From the NCBI GenBank assembly GCA_029259995.1, contig JAJDEC010000634.1, positions 1 through 6,252 of the forward strand: a DNA stretch of 6,252 nt, given 5' to 3'. The notes below the pieces were generated by a model, which made no database searches, was not told where the DNA came from, and saw only the letters and a list, made by a program, of their open reading frames with translations. The translations under genes and the position numbers were made by a program. This DNA is from Phycisphaerae bacterium. GTDB lineage: Bacteria; Planctomycetota; Phycisphaerae; UBA1845; UTPLA1. Of this stretch, positions 1-6,252 are shown piece after piece. Position 1 is the first letter of the stretch; each line of letters starts with the position of its first letter.

Positions 1-47
1 AGGCCAAGTCGATCGGTGTTCCTGGCGACTGGCACTGCCAACAATCC

Positions 48-85
<38 letters not shown>

Positions 86-699
86 AAAACAGCCCGAAGC
101 TACTTTAGCGCACCCCGAAACCGGCTTTGGCGCTATCAAAAACGCTGGTTCTTGGACTACGCCGGGGGGGCAATGAAACGGCCCAAGTTGAACCAAGTCG
201 ACCGCTTGATATGGCGGCGCTTCAACACTTGTTTCTATGCCACCAATGCTTGTTCGGCCCGTCGTACGACGCGTTTTCGACAGCGCCAGCCGGGGTACAG
301 AATCGAACCAGCGCTGTGGTGTCAGGTAGAGAAAGCCGATTATCCAAATGGACGCCGAATTAGCCTCTAGCCGGCAATGGCGACTTTGAGACATCACCCT
401 GTGCCAATATTTGCGTCAGCGTGTCTGCGCGTCGAAATCGACCTTGCGGAACTTTGCGCGGAAAGGTCGAGACGGTTGGCGAGGAAAGCGGACTGGTTGC
501 TGAATTGAAAATCGGGGCCGTCGGCGGCCGCTCTTTGTGCGTGCTACAGTCGGTTGCAGTTTCTTGGGCGTTTGGCGATTGATACTGTATGGCACGGCAT
601 CCAGCAAGCTCTCGGCCGTATCCGAGGTTACTCGCTCGCTCGATGACAAGAATCGCACAACCATTCCCTCGTTTCCAGATGACGGTTAGGATGTGGTTG
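86..699. other. Leader region with no recognisable gene
   Basis: Between the tRNA fragment and the adaptor gene I find no reading frame with a recognisable domain. A 99-codon frame starting at 71 begins inside the tRNA remnant and gives an arginine-rich product unlike any family I know. A longer frame on the minus strand (360-1061) mostly lies opposite the adaptor gene and is rich in Ser, Arg and Pro, as expected of an antisense shadow. A run of seven G lies at 164-170 and a 7-bp inverted repeat (ACAGCGC/GCGCTGT) at 280-286 and 311-317. A promoter for the exporter operon should lie here, but I found no pair of -35 and -10 boxes with good spacing. Confidence 0.5.
688..691 (+). promoter_or_regulatory. 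Shine-Dalgarno site deciding the adaptor start
   Basis: AGGA lies 8 bases before the ATG at 700. Upstream in-frame ATGs (589, 643, 679, 691) lack a comparable site at good spacing, and the residues they would add (many Arg, Pro and Met) do not resemble an adaptor N-terminus. Confidence 0.5.
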
Positions 700-1917
700 A
701 TGACCACCAACGCCGCTGCGTCCAATTCGGGCAGGATCACCACCACATTGACGTGGTGGCAACGCAGCGCGCGGCGGCTGTGGCTTGTGGTGCGGCTTGT
801 AGTGGCGCTGGCCGCGCTTGCGGCGGCGGGGTGGTGGTTCCTGCTTTCGCCGATCGTGGTCACAATGCACACCGTCGAGACGGGGATAGTGACCGCGGAG
901 GTGCTGGGCACCGGAACGCTGGAGGCCCGGGTGAGCGCGACACTCGGGCCGAAGATAGCCGGGTTGATCGCGCGGGTGGCCGCGGACCAGGGGGATCGGG
1001 TCAAGATCGGCGACATGCTCATCGCTCTTGAGGACACGGACTTCAAGCAATTGGTGGCCATGGCCGAGGCGGACGTCGCCGCCGCGGTCGCGGGACTCGA
1101 CCGGCTACAGGCCGACGCGCGGCGCGCGGAAGCTGTGCTCGTTCAAGCGCGGCAGGACCACGAACGGATTTCGAAACTGTATGCCAGGAGTGTTGCAGCG
1201 ACAGACGAATTCAACAGGGCTGTCGAGACCTTGTCCATCGCCGAAGCCGAGAGGAGTCGCGCAGACGCAGCCATCGCCGAGGGGACGAAGCGCTTGCTCG
1301 CGGCGGAGAGAACCCTCGACTACCAGCGCGCACGCCTGCACGACACGACCATCGAAGCGCCGTTCGACGGGCTTGTCGTGCGGCGCGACCGTGACGCCGG
1401 CGACGTCGTCACTGCTGGCTCGTCGGTGCTGCAACTTGTTTCGCTCAATGAGATGTGGATCACGGCGTGGGTGGACGAGACCGAGTTGGCTCGTCTCGCC
1501 GAAGGCCAGCCGGCGCGGGCGGTCTTCCGATCCGAGCCAAGCGTCGGACACACCGGCGTCGTGGCCCGTGTGGGGCGCGAGGCCGACCGGGAGACACGCG
1601 AGATCGTCGTCGACGTGCGTGTCGAGACGTTGCCGAAGAACTGGGCCGTGGGGCAGCGAGCCGAGGTCTATATCCAGGTGGACCGCAAGCAAGACGTCAC
1701 GGTGCTCCCTGCTGGGCTCGTGCTGGTGCGCGACGGGAAGACGGGCGTAATAGTGGACGACGGCGGCAAGGCCCGCTGGCGCGAGATAGGTGTGGGCCTG
1801 CGCGGGCGCGAGTCCGTCGAAGTGACGAGCGGGTTATCGCCGGGCGAGGTCGTCGTCAGCCCGGCGGCGGGCGCGAGCAGTCCGCTGCGCGATGGGCGGA
1901 GGATCACAACGCGATGA
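700..1917 (+). CDS. HlyD/DevB-type periplasmic adaptor of an ABC exporter
   Basis: This is a membrane-fusion (adaptor) protein of 405 residues that would bridge an inner-membrane ABC exporter and an outer-membrane channel. A short cytoplasmic stretch rich in Arg and Trp is followed by one membrane segment (about residues 27-49). The first half of a lipoyl-like domain follows (about 75-111, with GLIARVAADQGDRVKIGD), then a long Ala/Glu/Arg-rich coiled coil (about 115-215). The second lipoyl half (APFDGLVVRRDRDAGDVV) and beta-barrel segments with MWITAWVDETEL complete it. This order is typical of HlyD, MacA and DevB proteins. The start at 700 is chosen for its AGGA site; the frame is open from 589. 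The stop overlaps the permease start as ATGA (1914-1917), implying translational coupling. The substrate is unknown. DevB is the closest match by operon order, MacA the main alternative. Confidence 0.88.
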   Translation: MTTNAAASNSGRITTTLTWWQRSARRLWLVVRLVVALAALAAAGWWFLLSPIVVTMHTVETGIVTAEVLGTGTLEARVSATLGPKIAGLIARVAADQGDRVKIGDMLIALEDTDFKQLVAMAEADVAAAVAGLDRLQADARRAEAVLVQARQDHERISKLYARSVAATDEFNRAVETLSIAEAERSRADAAIAEGTKRLLAAERTLDYQRARLHDTTIEAPFDGLVVRRDRDAGDVVTAGSSVLQLVSLNEMWITAWVDETELARLAEGQPARAVFRSEPSVGHTGVVARVGREADRETREIVVDVRVETLPKNWAVGQRAEVYIQVDRKQDVTVLPAGLVLVRDGKTGVIVDDGGKARWREIGVGLRGRESVEVTSGLSPGEVVVSPAAGASSPLRDGRRITTR

Positions 1918-3127
1918 ATCTCGCCGTCCGCGATATCCGGCACAGCATGGGCCGCTTCTTTCTCACGACCATCGGCGTGGGCATGCTCCTGATGGTCGTG
2001 ATGGGCATGGGCGGCATCTACCGCGGATTGGTCGATGATGCGTTGGTCGTGACGCGCGGCGTCGGGGCCGACTTGTGGGTCGTTCAGCGCGACACGCGCG
2101 GGCCGTTCGCCGAGGTCTCCCGCCTGCCGCGCAGCGTGGTCGATCGCGTGACGGCGGTGCCCGGCGTAACGGACGCGAGAGAGTTCGTGTACCACACGAT
2201 CCAGCGGGAGCACGCCGGCAAGCCGCTCCGCATGGCCGTGCTCGGTTTGGGCTGGCCCAAAGACAAAGGCGAAGGCTTGCCGATGGTCGCCGGGAGACCG
2301 CTGGCCCAGAATCACTACGAGATGATCGCCGACGAGACGCTTGGGTTGACCTTGGGCGAGAGGCTGCGGCTGGGGAAGGACACGTACGCGGTCGTCGGGA
2401 TCACGCGATGGATGGTCTCTTCTGGCGGCGACGGAATCGCATGCTTCACCAGCCGCGACGCCCAGGCGATTCAGTTCGACGAGCCGGGCGAGTCCGTCCG
2501 CCTGGAACGCCAGGCTCGCCGCGCTCGTGCGGGCGGGGCGGACTTCGGGCGCGTACACAGCCGGCGGTCCTGGAGCGCGCCTCGGGCCCGTCGGGCAACA
2601 TTGCGGCCCTGCCCAGTCCGGCCATCAGCGCCGTGGTCGCACGGCTTGCGCCCGGGGCAGACGTGGCAGGCGTGCAGCGAGTCATGGAAGGCTGGAGCGA
2701 CGTGACCACGTATACCGGGGCCGGGCAGGAAGAGCTGCTTCTGAAAGGGAGCGTCGACCGCGCTCGCCGGCAGATTCTGCTCTTCCGGGTGCTGCTCACG
2801 ATCATCTCCACGGTCATCATGGCCCTCATCATCTACACGCTCACGCTCGACAAACTCCATCCGATCGCGCTCCTGAAGCTCATCGGCGCTCCCAACCACA
2901 CCATTGTCGGGCTGATTCTCCAGCAATCCCTTATCATGGGTGCGCTGGCGTTCGGCGTCGGGTACCTCATTGGGCTACGGCTCTTCCCGATGTTCCCCCG
3001 CCGTGTGCTGGTGACGAATGACGATCTGCTCCGCGTGGCAGGAATCGTCTTTCTCATTTCGGTGTTGGCGAGTCTCCTGGGCATCTGGAAGGCGATGCGC
3101 GTCGCCCCCAACGAGGCCATCGGTTAA
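1914..3127 (+). CDS. DevC/MacB/FtsX-type ABC permease, broken by a frameshift
   Basis: This is the membrane subunit of the exporter, about 404 residues if the frame is repaired, close to the usual DevC length. The N-terminal part is read from ATG 1914 (GGAGGA at 1898-1903, 10-base spacing). It has a first membrane segment at about residues 14-36, then a large extracytoplasmic domain reaching RDAQAIQFDEPGESVRLERQ, a stretch typical of DevC-like proteins. That frame runs on as unrelated sequence to a stop at 2703-2705. The rest of the protein is in the -1 frame: AISAVVARLAPGADV, then three membrane segments (ILLFRVLLTIIST..., QQSLIMGALAFGVGYLIG, VFLISVLASLLGIW) with the family motif IALLKLIGAPN, and a stop at 3125-3127. 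One membrane segment, a big loop and three more segments is the MacB/FtsX topology. As sequenced, segments 2-4 would not be made, so it is a pseudogene unless this is a sequence error. Confidence 0.85.
2535..2556 (+). other. Site of the -1 frameshift in the permease gene
   Basis: Family-like sequence is in one frame up to about 2535 (the codons for ERQARRARAGG) and in the -1 frame from about 2555 (TQPAVLERASG). The change corresponds to one missing base or two extra ones. The stretch is rich in G and C, including GGCGGGGCGG at 2532-2541, where a single G could be lost in reading or replication. I see no canonical X-XXY-YYZ slippery heptamer here, so programmed frameshifting is unlikely. Confidence 0.7.
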
Positions 3128-3136
3128 CGCGAACGG

Positions 3137-3889
3137 ATGCAGGATACGTTGAGAATGGGTGAGACGCTCGCACTGGAGACCGACGGGCTGACCAAGGTGT
3201 ACGGCAGCGGGCACACCGAAGTGGTCGCCATGCGCGACGCATCCATGCGCGTCCGCCGCGGCGAGATCGTCGCCCTGCTTGGCCCCAGCGGTGCGGGCAA
3301 GTCCACGTTCCTCCTGTGCGTCGGGCTCATCAACCCGCCCACGCGCGGAAGCGTCTCCATCGGCGGGCGGGTTATGCAGGACGGACCGCGCTCACTTGGC
3401 GACCTTCGCCGCTTTCGGCGCGAACGCATCGGCTTCATCTTTCAAAAGTCCAACCTGATCCCGTTCCTCAGCGCGGTCGAGAACGTGCAGGTCGTTGGCG
3501 AGTTGATCGGGCGGCCATCATCTGTGGCACGACGCCGCGCGGTGGACTTGCTTGGCGCTCTGGGCGTCGGTCCCCGGGCCCTCAACATGCCGACCCAGCT
3601 CTCCGGCGGCGAACAGCAGCGCGTGACCATCGCCCGCGCGTTGGCGAACCAGCCCAGTCTCATTCTCGCTGATGAGCCCACTGCGGCCCTCGACAGCGTC
3701 CGCGGGCGTCAGGTCATGGAGCTCTTTCGCGAAGTCGCCCACACGCACGGCACGGGCGTGATAGTAGTGACGCACGATCACCGGGCACTGGACGTCTTCG
3801 ATATGGTGTACGAGATGGAGGACGGTCTGCTCAAGCCCGCCGCGGGCGCGCCGGGCGTCGCCGCTGCGGGGTCGGCGATGGCACGCTAA
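3137..3889 (+). CDS. DevA/MacB-type ABC exporter ATPase
   Basis: This is the cytoplasmic ATP-hydrolysing subunit that would power the permease encoded just upstream. Every nucleotide-binding motif is intact over 250 residues: Walker A GPSGAGKST (49-57), Q-loop Gln103 in GFIFQKSNLIPF, the signature LSGGEQQR (155-162), Walker B LILADEPTAALD (175-186) and the switch His213 in VVTHDH. The LSGGEQQR signature and the LIPFLSAVENV stretch are typical of the MacB/LolD/DevA subfamily. The tail after about residue 230 is Ala/Gly-rich and looks unstructured. The gene starts 9 bases after the permease stop. ATG 3137 has no clear Shine-Dalgarno site, whereas ATG 3155 in the same frame has AGGA 10 bases upstream (3141-3144), so the true start may be there, six residues shorter. 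LolD, which releases lipoproteins, is a less likely identity given the adaptor and gene order. Confidence 0.92.
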   Translation: MQDTLRMGETLALETDGLTKVYGSGHTEVVAMRDASMRVRRGEIVALLGPSGAGKSTFLLCVGLINPPTRGSVSIGGRVMQDGPRSLGDLRRFRRERIGFIFQKSNLIPFLSAVENVQVVGELIGRPSSVARRRAVDLLGALGVGPRALNMPTQLSGGEQQRVTIARALANQPSLILADEPTAALDSVRGRQVMELFREVAHTHGTGVIVVTHDHRALDVFDMVYEMEDGLLKPAAGAPGVAAAGSAMAR

Positions 3890-4215
3890 GCAACGATCGA
3901 GCTTTCGAATGCGGCCCTGTTCAACGCCCAACCACGACCAGGCGATATGCAATAAGCTCCCAGGAGCCGCGTCGCAAACGACGCCGAGTTCCAGAGTATC
4001 AACTCCCGTTGTTCGATGCACGGGCAGGTTTGGCAGTATGTCCTTGCAAATGCTGAATCAGCCAGAAACGACATTGGCTGCGGGCTTCGGCCTCCGGCAT
4101 CCGCCCTGAGCTGTGCTATCGCGAGGCATCCGTCACCGGGTCGCGGTAGGCAACGTGCCAGCCGATGCCACGCAAAGCGGTGTATCGAAGCTTCGGGATT
4201 CGGGTTCTTCAACTC
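3890..4215. other. Intergenic region after the exporter operon; no gene seen
   Basis: I find no reading frame with a recognisable domain on either strand. A GC-rich stretch at 4081-4107 can fold (GGC-TTCG-GCC hairpin within a larger GGGC/GCCC pairing) and may end exporter transcription, but no T run follows, so I do not call an intrinsic terminator. If the island model holds, this is its right-hand non-coding end. Confidence 0.5.
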
Positions 4216-4245
4216 TTGGCCAAGGTCTCAGCCTCCGGGTATACT
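4216..4245 (+). promoter_or_regulatory. Sigma70-like promoter of the tRNA-Gly gene
   Basis: The -35 box TTGGCC (4216-4221; four of six consensus bases) and the -10 box TATACT (4240-4245; five of six) are separated by 18 bases. Transcription would start near 4252, about 67 bases before the mature tRNA, leaving a 5' leader for RNase P. It is the best promoter I found upstream of the tRNA. It lies to the left of the repeat copy, so under the island model it came in with the element. Confidence 0.5.
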
Positions 4246-4276
4246 GCACCGCACAGCGGTGCCGTCCCTGGCTAAT

Positions 4277-4309
4277 GTAGTGAAAAGGGGCGGGATTAAG
4301 TAGTGAAAA
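4277..4309 (+). repeat. Short direct repeat GTAGTGAAAA in the tRNA leader
   Basis: GTAGTGAAAA occurs at 4277-4286 and again at 4300-4309, 23 bases apart, between the promoter and the tRNA. It may be chance or a protein or attachment-site element; nothing in the sequence decides. Confidence 0.4.
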
Positions 4310-4317
4310 ACCGCGTT

Positions 4318-4390
<73 letters not shown>

Positions 4391-4410
4391 ATGAGTCACT
4401 TCGTCGTCAT

Positions 4411-4439
4411 GATTATCATCGATGTGATAGTTCTTTTTT
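4411..4439 (+). terminator. Intrinsic terminator after tRNA-Gly
   Basis: GATTATCA (4411-4418) pairs with TGATAGTT (4425-4432), including two G-T wobbles, around a six-base loop. A C and six T (4434-4439) follow. It begins 20 bases after the tRNA end. The stem is AT-rich, hence fairly weak, but position and T run fit. Confidence 0.6.
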
Positions 4440-4756
4440 CAGCGCGACTCTGGCGAGAAAAAACGGTCTCGTGTCGTCGCCGTAGGTCCTTGCTTGACCT
4501 GTTCAGATCTCTGCGAACCACGGGTCATCCGCCCGCTTCTCAACTCGAGCCCTATCCACATCTGGCATGCAAGATCATGGAATCACGAACCATCTTGATT
4601 GGCTTCCGTTGTGCGTTCGGGAGGTTCATGATGAGACCATACACAATCACGATGAAATGCACTGATTTGCCCGCCTGATGGCACAATCGCGATTCTCGAC
4701 GGTGACGTTGTTCATCACGACTTGCGAAGCGGGAGAAGAGGGTTCTTATTCGACCG
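4440..4756. other. Intergenic region between tRNA-Gly and the racemase operon; no gene seen
   Basis: Open frames here are short and resemble nothing I know. It is the shared 3' flank of the rightward tRNA unit and the leftward racemase operon. I see no hairpin with a T run that would end the leftward operon. Confidence 0.5.
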
Positions 4757-5830
4757 TTATGCAGGAATGTGGCTGCGTATAATCTTGGCCACATACGGCG
4801 AAGTCATCGCGCGGACGAGGGCGCCGTAGTTGAGTTGGAATCTGACTTCGGCGCCGATGGGGAGGGGATTGGGCCCGGAATCCACGACGAGATGATCGCT
4901 GCTGGCGCCGAGCAATTCAATCCCGAGGGGCGCCACGAGTCCGCCAGGGTCGATGTCCTGTCGGCCAATGGCGAGGATCGCCTGCGAAATGTTGCCCTGG
5001 TCTATCGCGCACAATTCCTCGCCGAACGCGGTTTGAGCAATCTCTCCCCACGGCTGTGTCGGCTTGATTTTCGACTCCACCACTTCGGCAATCAAAGTCA
5101 TGGCGTCGGTGTGCAGCCCGTCGATCGGTTGGCGATGGAGCGTCTCGCGGCCGAGGAGGATCGATTCTCCCAGGCGGAGATCATTGATCCGACCGATCGT
5201 TGCGCCGCTCAGCGCCCAAAGCAGATTGGCGGAATTACCGCCCGAGACGACGTGAACTGTGGGGCCGAAAGTTGAATCGATCGAGTCCGCCAGAGCGGAC
5301 AATTCGGCCATGTTGTTTGCATCGGGTGACACGCCGCTGCGGCAGGCAAGGTTGGCGCCGATGCCTTTGATCACGATGTTCGGAAGGCGAAGCGTCTCAC
5401 GCACAGTCTTTTCAAGGTCGCGGGGCATGATGCCCTCGCGGAGATCTCCCAACTCGACCATGAGCACGATGCCATGCGTTCGACCTGCATCACAGGCAGC
5501 CGAGGAGAGCTTGCTGATCACGTCGAGTTCCGTGTTGAAACTGATGTCGGCATGCGCGACGACGCGATCTGCCTGGCTGATCATTGGCGAGCGGATGAGT
5601 GTCATCGACGCCGGCACATGCGCATGTCGCATGGACTCGATGTTCTCAATCCTGGAGTCACCCAGCGCTTTGACTCCCGCACGGAGCAATGTACCGGCGA
5701 TTTCCGGCGATCCGAGTGTCGCCTTCGTGACGCCCGTGACGGAGATGCCACGCTCGGCCAGTCGCTCGACCAGAGTGACGGCATTCTGAAAGATCTTGTC
5801 GAGGTCAATCTCCAAACGCGGCGCAATCAT
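4757..5830 (-). CDS. Alanine/ornithine-racemase-family PLP enzyme (Orr/YhfX-like)
   Basis: This 357-residue protein belongs to the fold-type III PLP racemases (Ala_racemase_N domain) and matches the layout of clostridial ornithine racemase. In order: PRLEIDLDKI at the start; the PLP lysine, Lys36, in GVTKATLG; DSRIENI (58-64); ISFNTELDVI; LGDLREG (127-133); KGIGANLACRSG (155-166); the phosphate-binding SGGNS (196-200); and LRLGESILLGRET (218-230). The C-terminal AILAIGRQDID and LGASSDHLVVDSG are characteristic of the Orr-like group, not of biosynthetic Alr. It would interconvert the L and D forms of an amino acid in the cytoplasm; the substrate (ornithine, alanine or another) cannot be told from sequence. 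Its ATG overlaps the stop of the DUF1611 gene upstream (ATGA, 5827-5830) and has no strong Shine-Dalgarno site, so translation is probably coupled. Confidence 0.9.
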   Translation of the reverse strand: MIAPRLEIDLDKIFQNAVTLVERLAERGISVTGVTKATLGSPEIAGTLLRAGVKALGDSRIENIESMRHAHVPASMTLIRSPMISQADRVVAHADISFNTELDVISKLSSAACDAGRTHGIVLMVELGDLREGIMPRDLEKTVRETLRLPNIVIKGIGANLACRSGVSPDANNMAELSALADSIDSTFGPTVHVVSGGNSANLLWALSGATIGRINDLRLGESILLGRETLHRQPIDGLHTDAMTLIAEVVESKIKPTQPWGEIAQTAFGEELCAIDQGNISQAILAIGRQDIDPGGLVAPLGIELLGASSDHLVVDSGPNPLPIGAEVRFQLNYGALVRAMTSPYVAKIIRSHIPA

Positions 5831-6252
5831 CCAGCGCCCACAGTCAGTTTCTCCTCAAGTTCCGGGAAAGCCGCAACAACCATTTCCACCAAACGCTCAG
5901 AGGGTTCGGTCAGCGCATCAGTGACGGGAATACCGAGTTCGAACTCATAGAGTATCATGGCCGCACTGACCTCGGTGTCGGACATATTCTCGTGATTGAT
6001 CGTGAGGCCGATGACCTTCGTTTCGGTAAACGTCTGGATGAGGTTGATCTCGGCGGCCGGCGTGGGCATCGGCATATGTGCAAAATCGCAACGATGCTTC
6101 CGCCCGGGCGCGTGCTGCAGAATGACGCCATCGGGGCGGCAACCACGCAGGATAAGGCTCGAAGTCGAAAAAGCAGGATGACTCAGCGCGCCTTGCCCTT
6201 CAATGATGATCACGTCAGGGTTTTCGCCCTCGAACGCTTCGACGATCGTGGC
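5827..6252 (-). CDS. DUF1611 family protein (DgcN-like), C-terminal part; runs off the right edge
   Basis: The C-terminal 141 residues are present; the frame is open to the window edge, so the start and N-terminal domain, including the family's nucleotide-binding loop, lie outside. The segment VIIIEGQGALSHPAF, followed by RPDGVILQHAPGRKHRCDF and VIGLTINHENMSD, is characteristic of DUF1611 proteins. DgcN, a member of this family, has been described as a D-glutamate N-acetyltransferase acting with the epimerase DgcA, so a D-amino-acid role is plausible. Here the partner directly downstream, with a 4-base overlap, is a racemase of the Orr group. The GTG at 6213 is an internal valine codon, not the start. 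The family call is firm; the reaction is inferred from the family and its neighbour. Confidence 0.85.
   Translation of the reverse strand, partial: ATIVEAFEGENPDVIIIEGQGALSHPAFSTSSLILRGCRPDGVILQHAPGRKHRCDFAHMPMPTPAAEINLIQTFTETKVIGLTINHENMSDTEVSAAMILYEFELGIPVTDALTEPSERLVEMVVAAFPELEEKLTVGAG

Noticed and set aside
280..317. Inverted repeat ACAGCGC/GCGCTGT with a tRNA-like GGTTCGATT on the minus strand.
   Set aside because: The presumed T stem does not pair and no other cloverleaf arm is present, so it is not a tRNA; the hairpin is too short to call.
360..1061. A 233-codon minus-strand frame.
   Set aside because: Its right half lies opposite the adaptor gene, and its Ser/Arg/Pro-rich composition is typical of antisense frames in high-GC DNA.
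2526..2560. Programmed -1 frameshift joining the two permease frames.
   Set aside because: I see no canonical slippery heptamer, and this permease family is not known to use one; mutation or sequence error is simpler.
5259..5789. A 176-codon plus-strand frame opposite the racemase.
   Set aside because: The minus-strand frame carries a full set of racemase motifs; this one is its shadow.

Overview
The window looks like chromosomal DNA from a high-GC Gram-negative bacterium. The tripartite exporter cassette implies two membranes, and the tRNA gene lacks an encoded CCA end. A planctomycete or a relative would fit, but no phylogenetic marker here settles it.

Left part (1-4318): a truncated copy of the 5' half of a tRNA-Gly gene (49-85) is followed by about 600 bases in which I see no convincing gene. 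Then comes a tight three-gene operon on the + strand, in the order of the cyanobacterial devBCA exporter operon: an HlyD/DevB-type periplasmic adaptor (700-1917), a DevC/MacB/FtsX-type permease (1914-3127) and a DevA/MacB-type ATPase (3137-3889). Together they would form an ABC exporter, probably working with a TolC-like outer-membrane channel encoded elsewhere. The permease is broken by a one-base frameshift near 2535-2556, inside its large extracytoplasmic loop. It is therefore either a recent pseudogene or a sequence error.

Middle (4216-4439): a complete tRNA transcription unit, with a sigma70-like promoter, an intact tRNA-Gly(CCC) at 4319-4390 and a hairpin-plus-T-run terminator. The first 37 bases of this tRNA, plus one base before it, repeat exactly at 48-85 in the same orientation. 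The exporter operon is thus framed by a tRNA 5' half and an intact tRNA. This is the footprint expected if a DNA segment integrated into the tRNA gene at the anticodon loop, leaving the old 5' half on the left and supplying a new one on the right. No recombinase gene is visible inside.

Right part (4757-6252, - strand): a two-gene operon with an ATGA overlap. The upstream gene is a DUF1611 protein (DgcN-like, only its C-terminal 141 residues are in the window). The downstream gene is an alanine/ornithine-racemase-family PLP enzyme. Together they suggest metabolism of a D-amino acid. The sampled GC content is lower here than in the exporter genes, consistent with the two halves having different histories.
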